This document shows positions 1 to 8,982 of a stretch of DNA of 64,000 nt, piece by piece; position 1 is the first letter of the stretch; every line of letters begins with the position of its first letter. Position numbers and translations under genes: made by a program. Source of the stretch: Bacteroidales bacterium (lineage in GTDB: Bacteria > Bacteroidota > Bacteroidia > Bacteroidales > UBA12077); assembly GCA_028282785.1 (NCBI GenBank), contig JANQHE010000018.1:1-64000 (forward strand), given 5' to 3'. The notes beneath the pieces are model-generated. The model did no database searches. It was not told the origin of the DNA and saw only the letters and a program-made list of their open reading frames with translations.

Positions 1-2
1 GT

Positions 3-572
3 GGTGATCCGGATTCAAGAAATGCCGAACCAGGTATAATGCTCGGTGAAGGTGGTCCGGGATATACTATTCCCGCGGAATTTATGGATACAATTTTCCA
101 TAAGAAAGGTGTAATTGCTGCAGCAAGACAGGGAGATGATGTAAATCCAGAAATGAGATCTGCGGGTTCACAATTTTATATTGTTCAAGGTTATGTATTT
201 ACTGACGAAGATATAGAAAAAGTGGAAGATAGGATCAATGCTTCCCGTTTAAATAAATTAGTTACCAAGTATATTGACGAAGCTAAAAACGAAGCTTTTG
301 AAACCGGAGGTATAATTGATTATCAAGTTATTTTACCCGAAGCTCGTAAAAAAGCAGAAGAAAAATTTAAGGAAGAAGGTTATCATAAAGTTCCGGATTT
401 TAAACGTGAAATTTATCAGACTATTGGCGGTACACCTCATTTAGATAATGCATATACTGTATTTGGTGAGGTTATTGAAGGTTTAGAAGTTATAGATAAA
501 ATTGCAACTGTTGAAACTGATGAAAACGACAGACCGGTTAATGATGTTAAAATGCGTATAATAAAATTATAG
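3..572 (+). CDS. Cyclophilin-type peptidyl-prolyl cis-trans isomerase, 5'-truncated by window edge
   Basis: Frame is open from base 3 (GDPDSRNAEPGIMLGEGGPGYTIPAEF); motifs GVIAAAR, SAGSQFYIV and LDNAYTVFGEVIEGLEVIDKIA are cyclophilin hallmarks. Confidence 0.93.
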   Translation, partial: GDPDSRNAEPGIMLGEGGPGYTIPAEFMDTIFHKKGVIAAARQGDDVNPEMRSAGSQFYIVQGYVFTDEDIEKVEDRINASRLNKLVTKYIDEAKNEAFETGGIIDYQVILPEARKKAEEKFKEEGYHKVPDFKREIYQTIGGTPHLDNAYTVFGEVIEGLEVIDKIATVETDENDRPVNDVKMRIIKL

Positions 573-579
573 TTAAGAA

Positions 580-1599
580 ATGATAGAAAAGATTAATCAA
601 TATTTAAAGGAAACCAAAGAATTTGCTGCTTCAACCCTTGAAGAAATTGAAGCATTTCGTATTAAGTATATGGGAAAGAAGGGAATAGTAAATGATCTTT
701 TCTCGGAGTTTAAAAATGTTCCACGTGAAAACAAAAAGAATGTTGGGCAAAAACTAAATGAACTAAAGATTTCTATTCAAGAAAAAATCAATAGTTTAAA
801 GGAGAATCTTGAAGATAAATCGGACAAAACATCTGGCGTTGATTTAAGTTTACCTGGTGATCCAATGAAGATTGGAACGCGTCATCCCATTTCGATAGTA
901 AGAAATGAAATTATTGATATTTTCAAAAGATTAGGTTTCACGATCTCGGAAGGACCTGAAATTGAAGATGACTGGCATGTTTTTTCCGCACTTAACTTTC
1001 CGAAAGAACATCCGGCACGTGATATGCAAGACACTTTTTTTATCGAAAAGAATCCTGACATTTTATTGCGTACACATACATCTTCCGTACAAGTTCGAGT
1101 AATGGAGAATAGTCAACCTCCTATTAGAACAATTTCTCCCGGTCGAGTTTTTAGAAATGAAGCAATCAGTGCTCGCGCCCATTGTATTTTCCACCAGGTT
1201 GAAGGATTATATATTGACGAAAATGTTTCTTTTGCTGATCTAAAACAAACTTTGTTATATTTTGCCAAAGAAATGTTTGGTGAACAAACAGAAATACGCT
1301 TACGTCCTTCTTATTTCCCATTTACAGAACCTTCGGCCGAAATGGACGTTGCCTGTAATATATGTGGCGGTAAAGGCTGTAATGTTTGTAAGTATACCGG
1401 TTGGTTAGAAATTTTGGGATGTGGTATGGTAGATCCTAATGTATTAGATAGTTGCCGAATTGATAGTAAACAGTATACTGGTTTTGCATTTGGTATGGGA
1501 ATAGAGCGAATAACCATGCTAAAATACGGTGTTAAGGATCTTCGCCTTTATTTTGAGAATGATGTGCGATTTTTAAAACAATTTAAGTCTGCATTATAA
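580..1599 (+). CDS. pheS: Phenylalanine--tRNA ligase alpha subunit
   Basis: Class II aaRS motifs: HPARDMQDTFF, LLRTHTSSVQ, GRVFRNEAISARAHCIFHQVEG, GFAFGMGIERITMLKYG. Confidence 0.98.
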   Translation: MIEKINQYLKETKEFAASTLEEIEAFRIKYMGKKGIVNDLFSEFKNVPRENKKNVGQKLNELKISIQEKINSLKENLEDKSDKTSGVDLSLPGDPMKIGTRHPISIVRNEIIDIFKRLGFTISEGPEIEDDWHVFSALNFPKEHPARDMQDTFFIEKNPDILLRTHTSSVQVRVMENSQPPIRTISPGRVFRNEAISARAHCIFHQVEGLYIDENVSFADLKQTLLYFAKEMFGEQTEIRLRPSYFPFTEPSAEMDVACNICGGKGCNVCKYTGWLEILGCGMVDPNVLDSCRIDSKQYTGFAFGMGIERITMLKYGVKDLRLYFENDVRFLKQFKSAL

Positions 1600-1609
1600 A
1601 ACTTAAGCT

Positions 1610-1637
1610 AAGGCTCACATTAATGTGAGCCTTTTTT
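1610..1637. terminator. Rho-independent (likely bidirectional) terminator between convergent pheS and the OsmC-family gene
   Basis: Perfect 24-bp palindrome AAGGCTCACATTAATGTGAGCCTT (1610-1633) followed by a T tract. Confidence 0.9.
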
Positions 1638-2058
1638 ATTTTTCAGGATTAACCTGAATTTCATACGACATATTTAAAGCCTTTTTATATACAGCGCTAA
1701 CACCACAATATCTTTCATCCGATAGGTTTACCGCTTTTCCTAATTTCTCCAAAGGTAAATCTTTTCCCCAAAATTTATAAATAACCTTTATTTCATCATA
1801 TTGTTTTGGGTGTTCCTCTGTTAAATTTGCTTCTACTTCAACACTAAAATCATCCAATTCAACACGCATTTTTTTCAATATCGATACCACATCCATACCT
1901 GTACAACCTGCTAATGCTAACAGCATAAGAGGTTTTGGCCTAGGGCCTCTATCTTTTCCACCAACAGATTCAACCGCATCTAAAACAATTTTATGACCAT
2001 TAACTTCGCTTTCAAAAGCCATTCCTTCTAACCAGTTTAAATTGAGAGATGTTTTCAT
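1636..2058 (-). CDS. OsmC family protein
   Basis: 140 aa; RGPRPKPLMLLALAGCTGMDVVSILKKMR and RYCGVSAVYKKA cysteine motifs typical of OsmC/Ohr-like proteins. Confidence 0.9.
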   Translation of the reverse strand: MKTSLNLNWLEGMAFESEVNGHKIVLDAVESVGGKDRGPRPKPLMLLALAGCTGMDVVSILKKMRVELDDFSVEVEANLTEEHPKQYDEIKVIYKFWGKDLPLEKLGKAVNLSDERYCGVSAVYKKALNMSYEIQVNPEK

Positions 2059-2157
2059 AATTCAATTTGCTATTAATTATTTTTTAGTTCTATACTTCTA
2101 GATATTTTTATATATAATTTTATACAAATATAGTGTTAAAATCTATATTGTAAATTG

Positions 2158-2186
2158 TTGTTATTAAAACAAAAAACTTAATTTTG
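2158..2186 (+). promoter_or_regulatory. Candidate Bacteroidota-type promoter for the Crp/Fnr gene
   Basis: TTG (2158-2160), 18-bp spacer, TAATTTTG (2179-2186), matching the TAnnTTTG -7 consensus; start codon at 2269. Confidence 0.4.
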
Positions 2187-2268
2187 TGTTCTATCTATTA
2201 ATGCTTAGGTAAAGTTAATCATTAAAGACTGATTTTAAAACACTTAAATTGGTCGAGGTTTTGAACAA

Positions 2269-2976
2269 ATGAAGAATCGGGAAAATATACCCTGTTGCGA
2301 TAATTGTTTATTAAGCGCAGATTCTATTTTTAAGCATCTCTCTCCGGAAGAACATGCTTTGGTAGAAAAAGAAAAGGTATGTAATACCTATAAGAGAGGT
2401 AGTGTAGTTTATCATGAAGGTAGCCGCACTAACGGATTTTATTGTATAAATTCCGGAGTCGTTAAGATTTTTAAAACCGGAATCGATGGCCGTGAACAAA
2501 TTATTGCTTTTGCTCAAAAAGGTGGTATTATTGGTTACCGTTCTATTCTAAGTAATGAACTTGCTTGTTCATCAGCCAAAGTTATAGAAGATGCTACGCT
2601 TTGTTTTATTCCTGGTGAAACTTTAATTAACCTGGTTAAAACAAATGGTAATTTTTCTATGTCCATTATGCAACAAACTTGTAAAGAATTAGGCGAAGCA
2701 AATTCTTACATTACAGACATTGCTCAAAAAACAGTTCGTGAACGATTAGCTGAGGTTTTGTTAAATCTTAAGGACACTTTTGATTTGGATGAAGATAATG
2801 TTTTAAAGATTTCATTAACCAGAGAAGAACTGGCTAATATAGTCGGAACTGCAACAGAATCTGTAATTCGATTACTTTCGGAATTTAAACAGGATCGATT
2901 AATCGATCTTAATGGCAGAAAAATCAAAATTCTTGATATAAAAACTTTAGAGAAGATATCTAACGCCTTTAACTAA
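2269..2976 (+). CDS. Crp/Fnr family transcriptional regulator
   Basis: cNMP-binding fold (GSVVYHEGSRTNGFYCINSGVVKIFKTG) plus HTH (LTREELANIVGTATESVIRLLSEFK); N-terminal CCDNC cysteines. Confidence 0.93.
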   Translation: MKNRENIPCCDNCLLSADSIFKHLSPEEHALVEKEKVCNTYKRGSVVYHEGSRTNGFYCINSGVVKIFKTGIDGREQIIAFAQKGGIIGYRSILSNELACSSAKVIEDATLCFIPGETLINLVKTNGNFSMSIMQQTCKELGEANSYITDIAQKTVRERLAEVLLNLKDTFDLDEDNVLKISLTREELANIVGTATESVIRLLSEFKQDRLIDLNGRKIKILDIKTLEKISNAFN

Positions 2977-3328
2977 GTTGCTCATCAATGCTTTTTGTTA
3001 TTTTTGATTTAACTTCACCTGTATGAGATGTTGATTTATTTTCAATAAGCATTATTTTACATTCTGTATTCGAAGATACTCTATGGTTAATACCTTTCTT
3101 AACAATATAAAAGTCACCTTGATTCATTATAAAGCTCTCCTTTCCCTCTACCTCCATTAATAACTGACCTTCTAAAATATAAAAAAACTCATCTTCATTT
3201 TTATGATTGTGCCATGGAAGATCATTACCCTTTATTTTTGCAACTTTTACATATACATCATTTACTTCACCTATAATCTTAGGTGCAAAATATTCTTTAA
3301 TTGTTGCCAGTATTGAATTAACATTCAT
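2969..3328 (-). CDS. Cupin domain protein
   Basis: Cupin motifs PWHNHKNEDEFFYILEGQLLMEVEGKE and GDFYIVKKGINHRV. Confidence 0.9.
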   Translation of the reverse strand: MNVNSILATIKEYFAPKIIGEVNDVYVKVAKIKGNDLPWHNHKNEDEFFYILEGQLLMEVEGKESFIMNQGDFYIVKKGINHRVSSNTECKIMLIENKSTSHTGEVKSKITKSIDEQLS

Positions 3329-3330
3329 AA

Positions 3331-4368
3331 CTAAAATAAACTTCCCTGGTCACGTTTTGTAATGTTCTTATTTAAATGAATATATGCAGTTTCCGTAGCT
3401 TCTCTTCCTCTTGGAGTTCTTTTTAAATATCCTTCTTTAATTAAAAATGGCTCATATACCTCTTCTATCGTTCCCGGGTCTTCACCGATTGCTGTAGCTA
3501 TTGTAGAAATACCAACCGGCCCACCTTTAAATTTGTCAATAATAGTAGTTAATATTTTATTATCCATTTCATCCAATCCGTTTTTATCAATATTTAATGC
3601 CTCCAATGCAAACTTTGAAATTTCTATATCAATGTTACCATTTCCTTTCACTTGTGCAAAATCTCTAACTCGTCGTAATAAAGCATTAGCAATCCTTGGA
3701 GTACCTCTAGATCTTGAAGCAATCTCTACTGCAGCATTATCTTTAATATCCACGTTTAAAATTCCTGCAGATCTTTTTACAATAGAAGTTAATATTTTAA
3801 AATCGTAATATTCCAAATGAGAACTAATTCCAAATCGTGCCCGAAGAGGGCTTGTTAACAAACCTGATCGGGTTGTTGCACCAATTAATGTAAAAGGATT
3901 TAACGTTATTTGAACAGATCTTGCACTCGGACCTTTATCAATCATTATATCAATTTTATAGTCCTCCATTGCCGAATATAAATACTCTTCAACAACAGGA
4001 CTTAACCTATGTATCTCATCAATAAATAATACATCTCCTTCTTCCAGATTAGTTAATAAACCAGCTAAATCTCCTGGTTTATCCAATACTGGTCCTGAAG
4101 TTAATTTTAAATTCACTTTTAATTCGTTTGCTATAATATTAGCCAGTGTAGTTTTTCCTAAGCCCGGAGGACCATGTAACAATACGTGATCTAAGGATTC
4201 ATTTCTCATTATTGCAGCTTGTACAAAAACTTTGAGATTCTCAACAACTTTTGATTGACCTTTGAAATCTTTAAAGTCCAAAGGCCGTAATTTCTTTTCA
4301 AACTCTTGCTCCTTCTCCGATAACTCAGAGTTATGCTCTGACAAGTCTCTTATATCTATATCTTCCAT
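3331..4368 (-). CDS. ruvB: Holliday junction branch migration DNA helicase RuvB
   Basis: Walker [13 protein letters not shown], Walker [29 protein letters not shown]-terminal [20 protein letters not shown]. Confidence 0.98.
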   Translation of the reverse strand: MEDIDIRDLSEHNSELSEKEQEFEKKLRPLDFKDFKGQSKVVENLKVFVQAAIMRNESLDHVLLHGPPGLGKTTLANIIANELKVNLKLTSGPVLDKPGDLAGLLTNLEEGDVLFIDEIHRLSPVVEEYLYSAMEDYKIDIMIDKGPSARSVQITLNPFTLIGATTRSGLLTSPLRARFGISSHLEYYDFKILTSIVKRSAGILNVDIKDNAAVEIASRSRGTPRIANALLRRVRDFAQVKGNGNIDIEISKFALEALNIDKNGLDEMDNKILTTIIDKFKGGPVGISTIATAIGEDPGTIEEVYEPFLIKEGYLKRTPRGREATETAYIHLNKNITKRDQGSLF

Positions 4369-4399
4369 CCAATTATATTTGCAGTCAAAGTTACAAAAA

Positions 4400-5941
4400 C
4401 TAATTTTCCTCCTGGTTAAGTTTTACTTTTACTCCATTAATTTTGTAGGCTGTTCCATCTTTATATTGAATAACAATTACTAACTCACCACCTTCATTAT
4501 ATTTCGACCATGACCTAACCTTTTCTCCTTCACTATAATATTGTTCTTCCTTTGTTGTGCCATCAGGAAAAAAATATTCATGTTTTCCATCGGGATTTCC
4601 TTGTAAATACTTTCCCCTAAAACTTAATGTCCCTTCTTCCAAATAATAACTTAACCAAACACCATCTTTTAAGTCTAATATATATTTTCCTTCCATTTTT
4701 TGATCACCAATAACATAGATCCATTTGCCTTCCTTATTTCCTTCTATAAAACTTCCTTTTGATATAATGTTACCTAAAACAGAATATTCTATAGATTCAC
4801 CATCTAACTTTCCATATATGTAATATTCTTCCCTTAATAATTCTCCTGTTTTATAATACCATTTCCATATTCCTGTTAGTTTATCTGTTGAGTAGGTCCC
4901 GGTTTGTTGAATTTTACCATTTCTATAATAATATGTCCATTTTCCCACTTTTTTGTCATTAATGTATTTTCCTGTAGCTTGTTTTCTTCCCTTTTCATAG
5001 TAATAAATCCAACTACCGTTCTTCCATCCGTTTGGTAAGACAACTCCTTCAGCTATTAAAGTTCCATTTATATCATATGTTTGAGATTTTATCACTTTAC
5101 CTTCATCATTAAAAAATCTATGAATTCCAACAGGATTTTCTCCTTTATAACTTCCTTGAAAAATCATCATTCCCTTTTCATCATATTCTTCTTTAATTTG
5201 AATATTACTATCGACATCTTTTGCACTTAAATCTACTTCTCCATTACTGTATTTAATACTATTAACTAATCTACCTTCTTCATTGTATCTTTTTACATAG
5301 CCATTTAATTTTCCATCCAGATAAGTTTTCTCTTCCCTAATGTTCCCGTTAGAATAGAAATCTTTCCATACTCCTTCTTTATTTCCTTTATCATTATATC
5401 TATTTATAATTTCCTGAACGATCGTCTCACCATTTCTGTATCTGGTAATTGTAATAATTTTTCCTCTTTCATCGTATTCAAAACCAATACCATGTTTTTT
5501 GTCTTCTTTATATGGAACTATAACTTTCAATTCTCCACTACCATAATAATATTTTGCAAAACCATTTCTTTTACCATTTATATACATCTCTGTAAAAGCA
5601 ATCTTATTTTTAAATTGATCACTCCTGAAGTATTTATAAAAGAAACCGTTTTTCTTTCCTGAATAATAATTTATTTTTTCAATTGTATCACCTAATTGAT
5701 CATAAAAAATCCAAATACTATCCAATTTATTATTTCTCCAAACACCTTCTGATTTTTTTACACCTGTTATATAATAAGATTTCCAGAATCCTACAGGTTT
5801 ATTATCCAATAAATAACCCTCACTTGCAATATTTCCATTTGGATAATTAAATATCTTATATTCCCTATTTATATTATCTTCCTGACCAAGAGATAACTTA
5901 AATATTTGCAATAGAATTAATATGATGATTATTCTTTTCAA
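4400..5941 (-). CDS. YwqK/MORN-like tandem repeat protein with signal peptide
   Basis: N-terminal hydrophobic leader; many repeats of the form G.W.YYY..G......Y..G...G across about 480 aa. Confidence 0.85.
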   Translation of the reverse strand: MKRIIIILILLQIFKLSLGQEDNINREYKIFNYPNGNIASEGYLLDNKPVGFWKSYYITGVKKSEGVWRNNKLDSIWIFYDQLGDTIEKINYYSGKKNGFFYKYFRSDQFKNKIAFTEMYINGKRNGFAKYYYGSGELKVIVPYKEDKKHGIGFEYDERGKIITITRYRNGETIVQEIINRYNDKGNKEGVWKDFYSNGNIREEKTYLDGKLNGYVKRYNEEGRLVNSIKYSNGEVDLSAKDVDSNIQIKEEYDEKGMMIFQGSYKGENPVGIHRFFNDEGKVIKSQTYDINGTLIAEGVVLPNGWKNGSWIYYYEKGRKQATGKYINDKKVGKWTYYYRNGKIQQTGTYSTDKLTGIWKWYYKTGELLREEYYIYGKLDGESIEYSVLGNIISKGSFIEGNKEGKWIYVIGDQKMEGKYILDLKDGVWLSYYLEEGTLSFRGKYLQGNPDGKHEYFFPDGTTKEEQYYSEGEKVRSWSKYNEGGELVIVIQYKDGTAYKINGVKVKLNQEEN

Positions 5942-5970
5942 TTGAAATTTTTGATTGATTATAAAAATAC

Positions 5971-5997
5971 AAAAAAAGCAGGGAGAATTTCCCTGCT
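5971..5997 (-). terminator. Rho-independent terminator downstream of nadA
   Basis: Inverted repeat AGCAGGGA (5977-5984) / TCCCTGCT (5990-5997); A tract 5971-5977 reads as a T tract on the minus strand. Confidence 0.85.
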
Positions 5998-6019
5998 CAT
6001 AGTTTGAATTAATACAGAC

Positions 6020-7018
6020 TTATAAATTCAACTTTTTTGACATATCTAGCATAACATCAATAGATTTTCTAGCCTTACTAATTATATCATCGCTTAACTT
6101 AACCTCCGGTGTTTCGTATTTTAAGGTATTATACATTTTATTAATAGTGATAAGTTTCATGAAATTACAATCGTTACACCCACAAGTTGAATCCTTTGGT
6201 GGGGCAACAATATAGTTTTTTTCAGGATTTTGTTTTTTCATTTGATGTAAAATTCCTGATTCAGTTGCTACAATATACTCTTTATTATCATCAGTATTAG
6301 TAAATTTCAACAATGCTGCTGTAGATCCAACAAAATCTGATACTAGCTGAATAGGTTTTTCACATTCGGGATGTGAAATCACTTTTGCGTTTGGATATTC
6401 CTTTTTTAGCTCTAAAATAGCTTCCAATGAAAATTCTTCATGCACATGACAAGCTCCATTCCAGATCAACATTTCTTCTCTTCCTGTCATTCGTTTTATA
6501 TAACTACCCAAATTTCTGTCCGGTGCAAATATTATCTTTTGATCTTTTGGTAAAGATTCAACAATTTTTAAAGCATTCGTTGATGTACAACAAATATCAG
6601 TTAATGTTTTTATTTCTGCTGTAGTATTTACATAAGAAATTACCAAATGATCAGGATGCGCCTCAACAAACTTTTTAAATTCCTCCGGTGGACAGGAATC
6701 AGCTAAAGAGCAGCCTGCATTTAAATCAGGGATTAATACTTTACTATTCGGTGCTAATATTTTTGCTGTTTCCGCCATAAAATGCACTCCGGCAAATAAT
6801 ATAATGTCAGCATCAGTTTCTGCAGCTTTCTGTGATAATGCTAAACTATCACCAACAAAATCTGCGATATCCTGAATATCTCCGGTTTGATAATAGTGTG
6901 CCAGAATAACCGCATTCTTTTCTTTTTTCAATTTGTTAATTTCTTCGATCACATCTAGGCCTTCATCAACTTTCTTATCCACGAATCCGTTCTTTAATAT
7001 GTTATTTTCAACACTCAT
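6020..7018 (-). CDS. nadA: Quinolinate synthase
   Basis: AVILAHYYQTGDIQDIADFVGDSL, FAGVHFMAETAKIL, NAGCSLADSCP, VISHPEC, DSTCGCNDCNFMKL. Confidence 0.97.
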   Translation of the reverse strand: MSVENNILKNGFVDKKVDEGLDVIEEINKLKKEKNAVILAHYYQTGDIQDIADFVGDSLALSQKAAETDADIILFAGVHFMAETAKILAPNSKVLIPDLNAGCSLADSCPPEEFKKFVEAHPDHLVISYVNTTAEIKTLTDICCTSTNALKIVESLPKDQKIIFAPDRNLGSYIKRMTGREEMLIWNGACHVHEEFSLEAILELKKEYPNAKVISHPECEKPIQLVSDFVGSTAALLKFTNTDDNKEYIVATESGILHQMKKQNPEKNYIVAPPKDSTCGCNDCNFMKLITINKMYNTLKYETPEVKLSDDIISKARKSIDVMLDMSKKLNL

Positions 7019-7410
7019 GTTTATATATTATATATATTATTTATTTTTAAAACTATTATAATAATAATGATATCCTGTTAATATTGTTATAAAATTCTGC
7101 TTAATTTACTTGCTTATTTCGTTTTCAAAATGATTTTAAAAGAATATTAACACTTATCACTTATCTTATATTATTGAAAAATAATTAAATCCTGTTTTTT
7201 TCAACAGTTTGTTAATAGCGTTCTATATTAATAAATCCTTATTTAAAGTTTACACAATTGATGTTAAAAGATTGTTCAATTTTAAGGAATCAAAACTAAA
7301 AAAATAATTTTGATATCGATTGAAAATTTATATATAGTATAGTGGATGTTTTAATACAAACTAATATTATAACTTTTTATCGACTTTAATTAACATTCAA
7401 TTAACACTAC

Positions 7411-7448
7411 AACATCAAATAATTAACATTGTGTTAAAATTTGATGTT
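7411..7448. repeat. Extended inverted repeat in the nadA-rpiB divergent intergenic region
   Basis: AACATCAAAT (7411-7420) / ATTTGATGTT (7439-7448) perfect 10-bp arms, with inner TTAACA (7423-7428) / TGTTAA (7432-7437). Confidence 0.75.
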
Positions 7449-7608
7449 CTATCATTTATTCTTAGCTCTTAATATTTTATTAAAATCAATTAAAATCTAA
7501 TTGCAGGTAAATTGTTAAATATCTCATTAAACCAGCGAATTATAACTGTAAATAAAATATATAGATAAATTGGTTAATTTTGAGCTGAAAAATATTTAAA
7601 ATTGGAAT

Positions 7609-8049
7609 ATGAAAAAAATATCTATTGGAATAGCTGCAGATCATGCAGGATTTGATTTTAAAGAAAAATTGAAAGAAGAGTTATTAAATCAAGGTTATGA
7701 AATTAAGGATTATGGTACTTATTCTTCCGAAAGTACAGATTATCCTGATTATGCGCATCCATTAGCAAAAGCAGTTGATAATAAGGAACTTAAATATGGA
7801 ATAACTTTATGTGGCAGTGGTAATGGTATTAACATGACAGCAAATAAACATCAAGGTATACGAGCTGCGTTGTGTTGGAATAAGGAAATATCCGAATTAG
7901 CCAGATTACATAATGATTCCAATATCTGCTCATTACCAGCAAGATTCATTGATTTTAATTTAGCTAAAGAGATTGTTAATACATTCTTAAATACTAAATT
8001 TGAAGGAGGAAGGCATTTAAGACGTATTAAAAAAATACCGATTCATTAA
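7609..8049 (+). CDS. rpiB: Ribose 5-phosphate isomerase B
   Basis: IGIAADHAGFDFKEKLK, GTYSSESTDYPDYAHPLA, ITLCGSGNGINMTANKHQGIRAALCW. Confidence 0.96.
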   Translation: MKKISIGIAADHAGFDFKEKLKEELLNQGYEIKDYGTYSSESTDYPDYAHPLAKAVDNKELKYGITLCGSGNGINMTANKHQGIRAALCWNKEISELARLHNDSNICSLPARFIDFNLAKEIVNTFLNTKFEGGRHLRRIKKIPIH

Positions 8050-8061
8050 AATTATAATATT

Positions 8062-8505
8062 ATGTTATCAAGTACTTGTAAATATGCTATACGAGGGATT
8101 ATTTATATTGCGTTGTATGGTGAAGATAATAGGAAAATTGGTATAAGGGAAATATCAGAAGCTCTTGATATACCTACACCATTTTTAGGAAAAATACTTC
8201 AAACTCTGGCAAAAAATAAATTATTAAATTCTACAAAAGGGCCAAACGGTGGATTTTCTTTAGCCAAACCAGCTAAAGAAATAAATTTGCTTCAAATAAT
8301 TAAAATCATTGATGGTTTGGATTTGTTTAATGAATGTTTAATTGGTTTAAGATCTTGTTCTGCAAATGACCACGACGATGTTCAATGCCCTATTCACAAT
8401 AAATACTTGCCAATAAGCAAACAGTTGTATACAATGTTTGAGAATGAAAACATTGAAGATATGGCAAGTCAAATTAAAGCGTCTGGTGGTAAAATATCGT
8501 TATAG
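8062..8505 (+). CDS. Rrf2 family transcriptional regulator
   Basis: CKYAIRGIIYIALYG, IPTPFLGKILQTLAKNKLLNSTKGPNGGFSLAKPAKEI; Cys cluster ECLIGLRSC...QCPIH. Confidence 0.94.
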   Translation: MLSSTCKYAIRGIIYIALYGEDNRKIGIREISEALDIPTPFLGKILQTLAKNKLLNSTKGPNGGFSLAKPAKEINLLQIIKIIDGLDLFNECLIGLRSCSANDHDDVQCPIHNKYLPISKQLYTMFENENIEDMASQIKASGGKISL

Positions 8506-8892
8506 ATATTTAATTAAATTAAGTTTATAGAAAATAGGAAAGATCAATAGTCCGAATAGAGTTCCTAAAATATTTGCAAATGCATCCATTAGTTCGGCAG
8601 ATCTATCACTCGTAAAATAAAACTGAAAAACTTCCATTATTAATCCATACGATATAACTAACATAAGTGTAATGATAATTTGTTCTTTTCTTTTAAACTG
8701 ACTGTTTTTTCTTAAAGCAATAAAAAATAATAAACTTAATGCTGCATACATTAAAAAGTGAATAAGCTTATCGATGTTTTTAAATGCTAAAAAGTTGACT
8801 TTGTTTAAATTACTGCTAGAAGCTAAACTACCATAGCAAATAACTAAGGCAATTAATATTGGTTTCCAGTACTTTAAAATTCTATCTAACAT
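8500..8892 (-). CDS. VanZ-like membrane protein
   Basis: 130 aa, four hydrophobic segments, DKLIHFLMYAALSLLFF and MEVFQFYFTSDRSAELMDAFANILGTLFG. Confidence 0.8.
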   Translation of the reverse strand: MLDRILKYWKPILIALVICYGSLASSSNLNKVNFLAFKNIDKLIHFLMYAALSLLFFIALRKNSQFKRKEQIIITLMLVISYGLIMEVFQFYFTSDRSAELMDAFANILGTLFGLLIFPIFYKLNLIKYL

Positions 8893-8982
8893 ATTCTTAA
8901 CCAGATCAATTTAAAGTTAATTTAAAATTACTTCCTTGTTAATTATTTTTTTCATAACTTTTGAATCCATAAAATTTTGGTT

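Noticed and set aside
1311-1517. Minus-strand 68-aa ORF inside pheS
   Set aside because: Lies fully antisense to a well-conserved pheS region, low-complexity translation with no recognisable motif; shadow ORF.
4400-5941. YwqK-type 'antitoxin' implying a toxin-antitoxin system
   Set aside because: The YwqK label derives from the repeat family name; there is no adjacent small toxin gene (neighbours are ruvB and nadA).
7575-7582. TAATTTTG -7-like element upstream of rpiB
   Set aside because: No convincing TTG -33 element at the right distance; in such AT-rich DNA the match alone is weak.
7019-7608. Possible replication origin in the AT-rich nadA-rpiB gap
   Set aside because: No TTATCCACA-like DnaA boxes found by eye and no dnaA/dnaN neighbours.
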